This document shows, piece by piece, positions 23,875 through 34,737 of a stretch of 64,000 nucleotides of DNA (the first letter of the stretch is position 1; every line of letters starts with the position of its first letter). Below the pieces are notes generated by a model that was given only the letters and a program-made list of their open reading frames with translations, was not told the DNA's origin and did not search any database. The position numbers and the translations under genes are program-made. Source of the DNA: Phlebiopsis flavidoalba (Eukaryota > Basidiomycota > Agaricomycetes > Polyporales > Phanerochaetaceae); assembly GCA_035772785.1 (NCBI GenBank), contig JAOCPU010000003.1, positions 992,001 to 1,056,000 on the forward strand, read 5' to 3'.

Positions 23875-25341
23875 ATGCATCCCTGCTTGCGGATTGACGA
23901 GGTTCTACGTTACATTTTCGCACACCTGATTACAGACCGCAGTCTTCTGGACGCGGGTCTCTGTTGTCGCTCGTTCCTCGACCCGGCGATGAGTGCTCTG
24001 TGGGGTGATCTACCGAGCTTCAGGCCACTCCTCCTGTGCTTGCCTCGGGATGTCATTACCACTACCCTGTCTGTAGATGCCTTGCCGTAAGGCCGGTTTC
24101 GTGACTCGTACAGAACCTATTGTATGTGATAGAGGGATTAATCAGGTTGAGTACATTCGTCGGCCACCTTGCCCGTGAAGAGTGCGTTCGCGTTCGCCGT
24201 TTTCAGTGCGTATGTCGAGCACGGTGAAGAGGCGTCAATGCCGCCTACGCAATATTAACACAAGGAAACTTATAACTTCACATGAAGCACGTTGGATTGG
24301 TCACAGCACGTCGAAATCCACTATCCAGAGCCAGGAAACATCCTCCCAACCTCCTTACACTTCGAGTTCTATTACCGGCTATGCTCTGCGCTATGCTGAT
24401 GTCTTCATCCAAGCATCGTTATGGTACATTAAAAGTTGACCTAACGTGCTGCCGAGCGGGCTATCATGGACGCGACCTCTTTCTCTTCTGCGATACGCTC
24501 AATCGAAGTCCTTTTGCCGCGCGTCCCAACTTGGTATCGTGCTCAACTTGGCCTGGCTGTTCGCTTTTCTGCCCGCCAGGACGATCGCGACGATCTAGTC
24601 GTATATTTCACCGGGCGGCAACAGGTGCCATGGACGCTCTCCACCTTTTGCATAACTAGCGGCAACTGTATTCCATGCCTCACGTTCTGGACTAAGGCAT
24701 GTTCCCGCGAGGGGCTCGGGTCTGGAAAACCGGGTCTCTACTAGTCCCAGTCGATGACGACACGTCCAGTCTGCGACCAACAGTTGCTGTTTAAGGTCCA
24801 TAATGGGCCCCCAAACTTATCCGACCTACAACTTCTATTAGTCCTGTCTTCCGATGGCGCACCCAAAGTCGGGACAGGCGTTTCGGCTCTTCAGAGCGAT
24901 CAGCGTGTTCTATCAACTCCAAGCTCTGACGTTCTGCGACGGTCTCACGCCACCTTCCCTCCGTATGTGGGGGTGCGGATTATCGTAGTGGATGGGGATG
25001 CAATGTTTCCGCTGTTCAACCTTCAGAGAATATCCACTAGCTTTCTGTGTCTCACCTCTCTGCCTATGCGATTGGATAGAGCATACGGCATTGGGAGAGG
25101 CTCGCCCAGGATATGGCCACTACTTGAGGAGTTGAGGATAGTAGCTCTCTCATTGAACCACCTCGAAGGGTACCATACTCGGATCCCCTTTCTTAACCTG
25201 GCTCTCTTCGCAAAGCACTCCCATCACCTGCGAACTCTGGTTCTCGAGGACGGACGTTTGTCTGGGGGCTGTCATGTCACCCAGTGGTGTACAGTCATTA
25301 CCTTCGTCACTATCTGTCACCGAAGTCAATCTACAGTGTAG
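23875..25341 (+). CDS. F-box protein with degenerate LRR region
   Basis: F-box proteins bind Skp1 and bring substrates to SCF ubiquitin ligases. The ATG at 23875 begins MHPCLRIDEVLRYIFAHL, followed by LLDAGLCCRSFLDPAMSALW and GDLPSFRPLLLCLPRD; this is the helical F-box pattern (LxxDxVLxxIF ... LLxxALxCRxxxxPAxxxLW) common in Agaricomycetes. Later segments (YHGRDLFLFCDTLNRSPF; LTSLPMRL-like; WPLLEELRIVALSLNHLEG; HLRTLVLEDGRLSG) are irregular leucine-rich repeats. Continuity is broken at several points, by introns or indels, between about 24,090 and 24,750. The last open segment stops at 25341, but the true C-terminus may lie in another frame. The substrate is unknown. Confidence 0.7.
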
Positions 25342-26175
25342 TGTGTTTTATACAGGATGGATTAGAGAAACCCCGCGAATTCCCGATCACCACATCTTTC
25401 CCAAGGCAATCACACGCGTCACCCGCATAGGTCGATTGTGAGCTGGATCGTAGGTAGAGCCTTTGATAGCAGTAGTATTTCCTTTGAACAGGTAATCGCG
25501 TAATACGTTGTTACGTGCACGATATGTAACCCTACACAGTTGAAGCACATACTGTAAGGCCCCGTCGAACGATCTCGGCGCTCCTGCCTTGCAGATCTCC
25601 CGCATTAAGGGATGCATCCACACGTGGGTTGGCGAGTTGGTAGTCAGGTGATGTTTGGCATTGAAATCTCTTTACAGCGTGCCTGGAAGTGCGGAGGTGA
25701 ACTGCTGTGAACCCGTGCCATCGTAACTTTTTCGCTCGAGTACGGGTCAACGTGCACGAGGGCACCTGAAGGGCGTAAATAACTTCCTAAATTGTGTAAT
25801 CAGCGTTACTCCTGTGATTACCACTAACGTGATTCGCTAATATTAGGCACTGGGCTGCTTGGGTCATTTTTGCACGCTCTTTACCATCAGTCCTCATCAT
25901 TATTCCTGTGAGGGGGGCCTTGGCCTCAACACAAGACACCTTCTCTGATCACCGCGCGTGGCATCACTGTGACGTGTTTAGCTAAGTACTGGGCTACGTA
26001 ACCATATACTCGTCAAATACTGGATGCAAATTTAGACCGGGACTGCATCACAGGTCGCTCATTCTATATGAACTTTGCTTCAGCTTTCGCGCCTGGATTC
26101 GCCAGAATGACCTCCGGAAAAGCTCCCTCGACGAATCCCCCTAATCCCTCGCTGCCTTCTAAGTAAAGGGCTAGC
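25342..26175. other. Stretch with no recognised gene
   Basis: About 0.8 kb upstream of the DUS2-like gene. Short open frames exist on the minus strand (25,387-25,765) but none resembles a known family. The DUS2 promoter should lie in the last part. Confidence 0.4.
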
Positions 26176-27735
26176 TTGCAAAGCCGTCGCAGAATCGAAT
26201 ACCCCCACGTACGCACAGGGAACAACTACAGAAATGGAGTCATGTTTGCGTGCCTAATGCGTCCATGTCGCGGTGGGTGCATGTACGTCTCGGACATTTG
26301 GTGCTGCTGGCATTGGCTGCTGCAAGTCCAAATACTGACATTGAAATACACAGTACCCATCGTTTGTTCGGCTCGCTCAAGCATGGAGCAAAGCTGTTGT
26401 CTGGGGGCCCCGGAGATTGTAGACAAGGGCAATATGGGTGCACGATGTGAGCGGGTTTGTCGATCGTAAGTGTGTACACTGCTCAAGATAGCGTTAGAGA
26501 TATCCTTGAATCATGGCCGCCAGTCAACAACGGTGTCATCTCCTGGTTTGGCGTCTCACAAAACCCATCTTCACCTGCCATCCCGTCACGAAAAGCCTTT
26601 CCTCATCTACCAAATCGGCTCCTCAGACCCCGAGACGCCGTGAAAGCCGCGATGCATGGTGCATGAACGACGTCCGCAGGCATCGACCTGAACTGCGGCT
26701 GCCCGAAGCCCTTCTCGACGCACGCCGGCATGGGCGCGGCGCGCTGCTGAGCAACCCAGACCTGCTCTGCGCGATCCTGACGGCCCTCCGCGCGGCGATG
26801 TGCCGCCGGAGATCAGCATCTCGGCCAAGATCCCGCCTGCTGCCCTCGCAGGCAGACCACGCTCAAGCTCGTTCGAGCGCAGCGTGAACACGGGCATCAG
26901 CTGCCTCACCGTGCCAGCTGCCGCACGCGCGACATGCGCCCGCGGCACCGCGCGCTCGTCGAGGCGGCTCCGCGAGATCGTGGACTGTTGTCGAGGGCAT
27001 GGGGCGGGACGTCGCGGTCATCGAGAACGGAGATTGCGTCGGTATGAAGACGCGAAGCGCATACGCGCGTTGAGGGTGCGTGTTGTTGGTCCCCGGCGGC
27101 GGTTGTGTGCGCTGACTCTTCGCGCCGCTAGGTGCGAGGCGCACTCGTGTATGATCGCGACCGCCGCGGAAGCGAACCCGACGTGCTTCTACGATCCACG
27201 ACCCTACGCTTACGAGTCTGGAATCTACGTCACTATCATTCCTTCATACCTCCGTGTGGAGGTGAATGATTCGATTCATTATTTGCTTTAACGTCTGTGT
27301 TCATATTGCAAATCAAGTGAGAGAGCATGCACAACCTCAACAACCACTGGTCCTCTTACGAAATCCACTGTACCGCGGATGCACAAGTCAATTTCGAGGT
27401 TTCTGCACGTCACCGGCACAAAGGCCACACAAAACGCGTTCAAAGAGGGCATCGTCAAGGGTAAAGGATACGACGACGTCGAGAAGCTTGCCCCTCGCCG
27501 GAGCCTGGACGGGCGAAAAAGACTTTGAGGAGATCGTCAAGGCCATTGAGGCGCGACGCGACGGGCGGACGCCGAAGGTCGAAAGAGAGTGACGCGGACA
27601 CCTTCACCAGTGATCCGAGCCTACTGCATCTTCGTCTGATTCCGCCGCTGAGGCTGTTGAGAGCGGACCGGCGAGCCGCGACGGACGCGTCAGCGCAGGA
27701 ATATTGCGGAGCTGAAGACGCCTGTAACAAATAAC
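26176..27735 (+). CDS. DUS2: tRNA-dihydrouridine(20) synthase (DUS2-like)
   Basis: DUS2 is an FMN enzyme that reduces uridine 20 in the tRNA D loop. The N-terminal exon contains NYRNGVMFA (26,223-26,250), the usual beginning of the Dus barrel. After an intron come LKHGAKLL and GPEIVDKG, then CERV. The next exon reads FTCHP and, across frame changes, QIGSSDPET, GIDLNCGCPKPF (the NxGCP motif with the catalytic cysteine), GMGAALLSNPDLLCAILTAL, PEISISAKI, VNTGISCLTV, CRTRDMRP, DVAVIENGDC, YEDAKRIRAL and MIATAAEANPTCF. The end reads VSKAKGYDDVEKLA-like, then AGAWTGEKDFEEIVKAIEAR and DGRTPKVERE. There are numerous 1-2 base breaks. The exact start and stop are uncertain. Base composition rises sharply in G+C from about 26,650 onward. 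Confidence 0.85.
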
Positions 27736-28008
27736 TCGCCCGACCCCGCCGCGCTGCCTTCGTTGCTCCTCTGGGGACCCGTGAACGAGTCGCGGATGCC
27801 CGTGCTCCGCGCTCATCTCGGGCAAGGACGCGCCAACGCCCACACCCAACTCCTTCAGCTGCATAAGCAAAACCCACCTCTGTACCCTACCCTTGCACTT
27901 AATCCACAACCCTTCTCACTAATCACACGAAAACATCAAAGGCTAGCAAGCTTAATAATTTATATTCCAAGATTCCAATCATGATGCCAAAACAGTCGTT
28001 ACGCCCAA

Positions 28009-28818
28009 GCCCCTCGTGAAAATGTCGTTAAAATGTCGTGCAACGCGCGCACCCGAGACCGCTCTGTGCCGCCGCTGGGGCTGGTGGCGCTATAGAGCAC
28101 CATCGACGCGCCGGCGGCGACGCTGCCGACGAAGGCGGCGAAGCTGACGAGCGCGCTCGTCGAGAGGCCCGGTGCGGTGCCTGCGGCGGCGTTCTTGGAC
28201 TCCGTTGCGCTAGAGCGATTTCAGCATTTGCGGCTATGCTCGAGAGGAAGCGGAAGCTTACCTTGCAGACGCAGAGCTCGAGGTGGAAGAGGAGGAGCTG
28301 GAAGACGAGGAGGAGGCTTGGGCCGCGGCTTGCTCGACGCAGGGACGCGGCGGTGAAGACGTGCCCCGCGAAGCTCGTCGTGAAGCCCGAGGACGTCGCG
28401 AGCGTGATCTCGCGGGCCCGCCGCGACGCTCGTGACCTCGACGACGGGCACGCCGCCGCGCCTTGGTCACGAGCGTCGCGTACGCCTGGGACGTCTGCGT
28501 GCCGATGATGCATTGATGGTCGCCTGCTGCGAGCAGCGAGCTGCCCCCCCCCGGTTCGCCGTCGACGAGCGCGCTTTGCACACGGACGGAGGAGGCGGCG
28601 TGCACTGCGGAGCCGACGGCGGATTTGGGTGGTCGCGTGGTCGAAGACGGAGGCGACGTCGGAGGTGCGAGGTCGTCGAACACTGTCGATCAGTCAGCCT
28701 TGGATGTCTTCGCGGGGGCGGCTGTGGGGGTACGGTACGACCGGGCGCGGGCGCGGCGTGCACAACGGACGAGGGGGGGCTTTGAGGTACGAAACAGGGC
28801 GGTCTTGGCGAAGAACAT
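28009..28818 (-). CDS. Unidentified serine-rich protein with a GPI-like C-terminal tail
   Basis: Not recognised. From the minus-strand ATG (complement of 28816-28818) the pieces read MFFAKTALF, then after a probable intron AVGSAVHAASSVRVQSALVD, SQQATINASSA, TQTSQAYATLVT, SGFTTSFAGHVFTAASL, and a run of ten or more serines (SSSSSSSTSSSASA). After an intron (GTAAGC ... CTCTAG) the last exon is NAAAGTAPGLSTSALVSFAAF followed by VGSVAAGASMVL. The final segment looks like a GPI-attachment signal: small residues, a short spacer and a 20-residue hydrophobic stretch. With the Ser/Thr-rich region this suggests a cell-surface protein (inference). A conventional signal peptide is not clear, and several frame changes were assumed. 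The stop after the hydrophobic tail is uncertain. Confidence 0.4.
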
Positions 28819-29925
28819 CTTGGAATAAAACTTGAAGCTTCTTTGAACTGTCGTGAAAGCAAAAGGGCGTATATAGCACCGGGCTAGATACGAAGTGAAG
28901 AGCGAAAAAAAAAAGGAGGCGTGGACTAAGGACCCGGAAGAGGAAGAGCGGGGGCTGAGTACCTCTTCCTTCCCTGCGCGGGCGGGCTTTTTATATGCGT
29001 GTCCTGCCACCCGTGCGTGTGTCGGGCATCGCCTTGGGTGAAGAGGGCTGTACGCCGTTTGCGACCGCGCACAGATGGGCCATCAAAAACACTTGCGGGG
29101 GGCCCAATCTGCCAGGGTCGACGCGTTTCGCCTTGCGAGTCGCGTACGCACGCAGGGGAATCCCGCGCGCTCAGGCTAACGTTTGTCCACGACAGATCCA
29201 GATACAAACTCATGATTTCTTTCGCTAGCTACTCAATGCACTCAGGGGCATTCCATTGCAAGGCTGAGCGAATTTGAACACCGGCGCAGCTTCGTCCGCA
29301 TAGACATGAAACGCGGACCCCGCCTCTTGGTGATCCCCCAACGCGCGCAACGCCCTTGTGGGGCTGATAGCGCATCAAACCGATCGCGCTGTGCCACATC
29401 GCGGTCCCGTGCGCCTGCGGACAGCCTCCTCTTACGCGTCTGCCACCTCCCAGACATTCCACGCATACACACGCCCCCTAGGCAAACCTTATAAGTATGC
29501 TGATGCCGCACGGCGCGCAACAAGTGCGGTAGAACAGAGAACATTAGCATCTATTTTATTAATAAAATAAACTCAGACGGCAGGAGTGGCGGATTAAACG
29601 GAGGTGTAGACTGTATGCGCACTAAACTGTGAACGTAGGATGTACCAATACTTTGCGAGCCATTTAAAACCGAATAATCATGCAGCAGGAAGAAAAAAGG
29701 GATTAAGAAACCATGTCTATGCGTAGGAGGCACCGGAACTACAGGGGTCGTGAGGGATATTCGTGGCAGGTAGTAGTGGCTATTGGGCAAAACGGGCGTG
29801 GGGGGTATGCGAGGGGGGCGTAGGTACAGATGCGATACTGTGCGCTGTGCGAGGCGTATGCGTGTGAGTATGAGGGCGTATGATACAGGAGTGAGGTTCA
29901 TCATCGAGTCCAGTCCAGTGCGCGC
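28819..29925. other. Intergenic region between two minus-strand genes
   Basis: Open frames occur on both strands because of the high G+C content, but none resembles a protein family. It should include the promoter of the serine-rich gene (an A10 tract lies near 28,905) and the 3' end of the F-box gene transcript. Confidence 0.4.
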
Positions 29926-31125
29926 TCAGCTGCGCAACGCCTGTATGCTCTCCACAGCGGAGAGCCCGACGCCGTGCAGCGCACACGCGATGCGCAGGTC
30001 CGCGAGCCCCGGGTGCGCCTGCCCGCGCGGGAGCACGCGCACGGCTGCGCAGCGCCCCGCCGCGCACGGCAGCGGAGCACGGGCGCGAGCGCGGTCTCGG
30101 GGCTCGAGCGCCACCGCGAGGTGCGCCGAGGCCCTGCGCGGGGGAGCGCGCGCGGGCGCGTGCGCGCGAGGCGCTCGAGGCGCAGGTGTGCGGAGGCGGG
30201 CGCACGCGCGGCGAGCGCGGCGCTGCACTCTGGCGAGGGCAGCGCGAAGGTAGAGGTGCGTGAGCGTGGCTGGCGTGTGCGAGCAGGAGGTCGTCGAGAA
30301 GCGCCGGGGCGGGTGGCCGCGAGCTCTCCAGCGTGTGCAACTGGGATGTCTGGAGGAGCCACTGTGCGAACTCGGGCGCTTGGGCGGCGCGGCGTGCGGT
30401 GAAGTCTAGTGCGCACGCGCAACTGCGTGAGGGCGACCGGCGGCGCAGGGGTGGGAGCGGGCAGGACAGGGGTGGTGCCGCCAATATCGAGCGAAGTGAT
30501 GGAAGGGAAGGCTTCAAGGAGCTGTGAGAGCGCACACGCATTGTCTGACCAGTTTCGTCGAAGCGCAGTGCACGGTGATTGGCGTGGCCGGAGGCCTGCA
30601 TTAAGGACAGGATCGCGTCGTCAAAGAGCAGCGAGGAGGCGGATGGCTTTGGTACAGTTGCGCCGCGCCGCGCGCGGGCGGCGCGGCGGGCGCCGAGATG
30701 TCGCCGTAACACGGCGAGACTCATGCGTGGCGAGGCGCGGGCACTGCAGGACGGCCTGCGCACACGCGTGCTGGGTGAGCCCACGCGGCTGCTTCGCGTC
30801 GAGGACACATGCAGGGCCTCCACGGTGCGCGCGAGGCTGCGTGCGCGCGGGGGTGCCCGCGGAGGACGGCGTCCGAGGAAGCCCTCGAGGCGCGGCATGC
30901 TGATCGAGGCGACGCGGCGGAAGAGCAGCCGCTGGGCGTGCGGCGGACTCAGCTCCCTGCACACGAGCGCGCACGCCGCGAGGCGGTGTTTTGCGAGGTC
31001 TCGGCGGCGCTGCCGCTGGCCTGGACGGCCTCGAGGATGGTGAGGACGAGCTCGGCGAGGCATGTGTGGTTATTGCGGCCGGGCTGGTTTCTTTGCCGGC
31101 GTGCGGGGCAGAGGGCTCGTGTACT
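29926..31125 (-). CDS. F-box-like protein, GC-rich
   Basis: The minus-strand N-terminal segment CLAELVLTILEAVQ (near 31,010-31,055), followed in another frame by ACALVCRELSPPHAQRLLFR and RVASISMPRLEGFL, matches the Agaricomycete F-box pattern (LPxELxxxIL ... ALVCRxLxxxAQRLLFR). The body continues with RSLARTVEALHV, DDAILSLMQASGHANHRALRFDETG-like, SLPSLRSI and LLQTSQLHTLES, typical of the irregular leucine-rich region behind such F-boxes. The most plausible C-terminus is ADLRIACALHGVGLSAVESI followed by QALRS and a stop complementary to 29926-29928. Because G+C is very high, all frames are open for long distances and the true frame was chosen from the protein sense. The start is uncertain. Confidence 0.6.
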
Positions 31126-32375
31126 AGTATGTCATCTCGTTCAAAGAGCTAATCAGGAGAAACGCGTGAGCGCGATGAGCGCATATATGGGGCGGAGATG
31201 AGGGACTCACGCGTGCAGTCAGGTCATTAGAACAGGTCAAGGATACCCATCTGCTCTTATGAAGCGAAGGTGAGGGCGAGAACAACGGATGGGTTGGTGT
31301 CTGCCTTGTGAGGGTGAGAGGGTGGAACGCGCAGGCATGGGCTGGGGGGCGACTTTATACGCTAGGGGCGGTGTGAACAGGTGGCTGTCAGGGTGGGCTG
31401 AAATTGAATGGGAGGAAACCAAAGAACCCGACGAGGCGACGCTCTCCCGAGCGCCGGCGCTTGGCACGATACGCGACGCCACCGACCTCCGTCGGTTGGA
31501 TCCCGGGCGCCTGCACACGCCCTTTTCCCGCCCGCCTTCTGATCCCAGCCTGTGTCCGACTTCCATCTCGCTATAGTGACTAGTAGCGGTCGTCATCGTC
31601 ACTTCCTAGTTGCTGGCTGTTGCTTGTATTCGTTGCTGGCTACTCGTCTGTGGGCTGCTTCCCGAGAAGCGAGTGTCCGAGACCGCCTGCGCAGGCGTCG
31701 CAAAAAGACCCCGTCGTCGGGCGTTTTTCCTGATTTACCGAGGCGGCGGCATCAGCCGGTGTGGGTGACAAGATCAGGCGTCTCCCCGAGGTTTAGCCGC
31801 GTCGGGGGGGAGTGGTGACCCCATTGGGCAGGCGGGCAGCTGGCAGAACGAGGAGAGCGTGTGGAGATGATTGTCCCAGTCCACGTAACTGCGCGGCGAC
31901 TAGACAAACGCGTCTGGGACACTTACGACAGGGGGCTCGAGAAGATGGACGCTTCGTCTCGCTGCTCGCTCCGTCCGTCGGCGTCTGGCTCCGTACCGTC
32001 CTGGCCTCGTCTGTCCCCCGCAGACTGGACCGCTTCCCAGCCTCGCCATCTGTCACCTTTTATTCTCCAGCCGCCGTCCGGCCCCGCCCACGTTGCACCC
32101 ACCTCCGCTGAATTTCGCGTCCCGAGCGGATGCGTGCCTGCTCGTCCCGCTTTTTGTTCACGACAGCCGTCTCGCACGCACCGCAAGGCACCTGCAATCG
32201 CCATAGCCAGAGTGCATCTCCGCTGGGGCTGGAGCTGCGATCGCGTCCAGCGGCGGTCCTCGGAGGCGAACGCACGCAATCGGTCAGCCGCGAAACCTCG
32301 CCAGTCTCACCCATTTCGCGTCCGCGGAGCTGACACTCCACATCTCTCTCTTCCCTCCCTTCCACATCACCGCCC
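31126..32375. promoter_or_regulatory. Long upstream region between divergent genes
   Basis: About 1.25 kb between the F-box gene (minus) and the coiled-coil gene (plus). A 121-codon minus-strand frame (31,237-31,602) and a 172-codon plus-strand frame (31,861-32,379) exist but read as arginine/serine/proline-rich noise. It should contain both promoters; the pyrimidine-rich part just before 32,376 (CTCTCTCTTCCCTCCC) is a typical basidiomycete start-site context. Confidence 0.4.
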
Positions 32376-32987
32376 ATGACAGAGAAACAAGTCCACACCC
32401 TCGAGAAGCTCTTTGCCCAGGAATCGAGGGCGGACCAGGAAAAGGTCGCGCGGGCAGTCAAGGACATGCACAAGATGGAGAAAGGCGTATCAGAAGAGCG
32501 TCAAGGGTGCGTCTACGTCGGCCCCGGAGGCGAGCTCATTAATCAGACCCTGTGCTAGGAAACGGAAAAGGCGCAAAAGGCGTTTGAGGCGGCCAAAAAG
32601 GCAGCCCTGAAGACGTCCAGGATCGTCCACAAGGCTGACGAAAAGCTGCAGTCCGCCGTGCACGAGCGGGAAAAGGCCGAGAAGCGTGTCGCGGTGCGTG
32701 CCTCCCTCGGGTGTGCTCTGCTGCTCTCGGGTGTTGCTCTCACTTTCCGCGTGTGGCTGAATCAGAGCCCAATATTAGGAGAGATTGCAGCGCGAGGATA
32801 TGGATGCGCAGGATCTCCAGCAGCGCCATTTACAAATCGCGCCAGGTGTTTTTGATGAGGCGAACACGCACGAGGTGTGTATATGCCGTTGTCCATTGGT
32901 ACATCATGATGACCAACTTTACTCTTTTCCATCATTCTCCAGCACTCGCGTGCCCGTGAGCGAGCTGAAATTCTAGGAAAGGCCTGA
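32376..32987 (+). CDS. Small lysine-rich coiled-coil protein (resembles basidiomycete 'Ncp1' DNA-binding proteins)
   Basis: The ATG at 32376 gives MTEKQVHTLEKLFAQESRAD, then QEKVARAVKDMHKMEK and, one frame over, AYQKSVK. After an intron (donor GTGCGT after 32,507; acceptor CTAG near 32,559) the second exon reads ETEKAQKAFEAAKKAALKTS, HKADEKLQSAVHEREKAEKR. The third exon reads REDMDAQDLQQRHLQI with VFDEANTHE, and a fourth ends SRARERAEILGKA at a stop near 32,985. The whole is a heptad-like alpha-helix rich in K, E and A. From memory, similar basidiomycete proteins are annotated as DNA-binding protein Ncp1; no function can be read from the sequence itself. One frame change occurs at the end of exon 1. 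Confidence 0.6.
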
Positions 32988-33384
32988 CGCTCACCCCTAG
33001 ACGGACCCTGGACTCTTCTCTGTTCATCTGTGTCATCTGTGTTCATGAAAGCTTGAATGCATGGCCTGATGAAGCTGAACGCTTAACTTCACTGGCAACT
33101 TCTTCACGCGGCGACTTGGGCTTGGGCTTGCTCGAATAGCTGGCCCTCGTTTTACGGCCACCGTCTTGTCATCCCGGCCTGGATTTTGTGCGGTCCTTAG
33201 ATCTCCGACGTCAAGAGCTCTACAAGCGATGTGAACTTGCAGCCAGCTTAGGGACCGGAACAGGCATGTTTGCAAGTTGGCGACAGACTATTCTGTGACC
33301 GTCACAAAACGCGTCACGTTCACGCCCTTTGTGGCGTCAGCGCCAAGGTCGGTCCTTGGCGATCGCTCTTTGCTCGTCGTCCTG
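32988..33384. other. Non-coding stretch between the coiled-coil gene and the tandem repeat
   Basis: No gene was recognised. It contains an inverted pair around GCGCCAAGGTCGGTCCTTGGCG at 33,342-33,363 that could form a short hairpin. Confidence 0.4.
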
Positions 33385-34080
33385 GGTGTCTTTCAGTTGC
33401 TACGACTCTGGTTAACTAGCTTATCTGCTCCTTGGATATCTGCGCTTGAGGACCATTCACTGACGATTCCAGTATACAACGACGAATTGATTGGTAAGAA
33501 CTCAAGGACTCTATCAGTCGAAACGCTCCTCTGGATGTCTTTCAGTTTCTGGGTACATTCTACTTTACTTAAACCGCCTCTCGTTCCTTGGATATCTGTG
33601 CATAAAGGCTATTCGCTCACTATTCTGGCATGTACAAAGACGAACTGACTGGCAAGGCTGTACTCCTATTGGACTCTACCAATAGACGCATCCAGGAGAT
33701 CGTCTGGTTGTCTTTCAGTTGATGGGCGCATTCGACTTTGGTGATGCACCTCTTCTTCTCCTTGGATATCTGTGCTGAAAGGCCATTTGATAATAATTCC
33801 GGCATACAAAGATAAACAGACTGGCAGCCTGAAGACTGTGCTCTCCTATGGGACTCTACCAACAGACGCATCCGGAAGATTGCCTAGATGTTTTGCAGCT
33901 GCTAGACACATTCTACGTTGGCTATATGGCCTCTCTGCTTCTTGGATATCTGTGCTCAAAGGCCATTCGCGGACAATTCTGGCACGCGCCGACGAACTGA
34001 GTAGCAAAACCCATTACAGAATTCCTGAACTCTACCAACAGACGCACTCGGAAGAAGAGAATACGACACTTGTGCTGCTC
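33385..34080. repeat. Four-copy degenerate tandem repeat, period 156-180 bp
   Basis: The anchor CTTGGATATCTG begins at 33,431, 33,587, 33,761 and 33,941 (spacings 156, 174, 180). Each copy also has a TCTTTCAGTTG-like motif about 45 bases before the anchor (33,385; 33,536; 33,709; 33,888), a GGCCATT motif just after it, and a GGACTCTACCAACAGACGCA-like motif in the second half. Copies differ by substitutions and small indels, so the array is old or fast-evolving. One plus-strand frame gives WISVLKGHS-like peptides but stops interrupt it, so it is probably not coding. Confidence 0.85.
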
Positions 34081-34737
34081 TCATTGAACACCAAGATAGA
34101 CACACGCCCACTGGCAGCTGAGCCTCAAAACTCCCCGCCTTTCTGAATATCAACCGGGTGCAATAACGACTCGTGTGCTGGGGGACTAAGTTACCACCTC
34201 CTAGGAACCTCCGTCAAAGTCATTTTGAAGATCGAACCAAACCCCACATGGGGGGTCCCAGAACCCCGCGAAGCCCCACCTCGGACGCAAAGGCACCAAA
34301 TTGCGGCAGTTCCACGGCGATGCCTTCGTGGCTCCTCCGGGAATACCAATGTCTTTGTAGATCCCGCAGCCCTGACATGCGCCCGATACGGCTACAATGT
34401 GCGGAAGACGACTTTATTCTCAATTTGACGTCAGTTATTCTTAGACACGTCTCCCGACTATATACCGAATGCGCGACATCGACGACAGCGCGATCCGGGA
34501 GCCAGCTGGCGACGAGCAGGCTCGAGCAGGTGCTCGCGGCTTCTGACGCCTCGCGGGCGTGACCACGCGCACGCTCGTCCGGCGGCGCTTCCACGGATAT
34601 ATTCGCTCTTCCTCTCCGCCCATGTGACGCGTGCAGCCCCGTCACGCTCCCCGCTCGGGTGTATTCCGCGTGCACCTTATAACGCGTCGCAAGCAGCTGG
34701 AGCTCGACACCACCGGTCACCTCGGTTTTCGTTGAAG
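34081..34737. promoter_or_regulatory. Upstream region of the CBM1-esterase gene
   Basis: No gene was recognised in these 650 bases. A TATA-like CCTTATAACG lies at about 34,675-34,684, some 55 bases before the esterase ATG at 34,738, which is a sensible core-promoter position. Confidence 0.45.

Noticed and set aside
26680..28850. Long plus- and minus-strand Arg/Ala-rich frames as separate genes
   Set aside because: They are shadows in a G+C-rich region; only frames matching DUS2, or the serine-rich pattern, have protein-like character.
29780..31063. A single 427-codon minus-strand frame as one uninterrupted protein
   Set aside because: In this very G+C-rich stretch all frames stay open; the F-box wording changes frame within it, so the long frame is not one protein.
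33277..34146. Tandem repeat read as a WD40-like protein
   Set aside because: A few GH-containing peptides appear, but there are in-frame stops and no WD or DG turn pattern, so a repeat protein is not supported.
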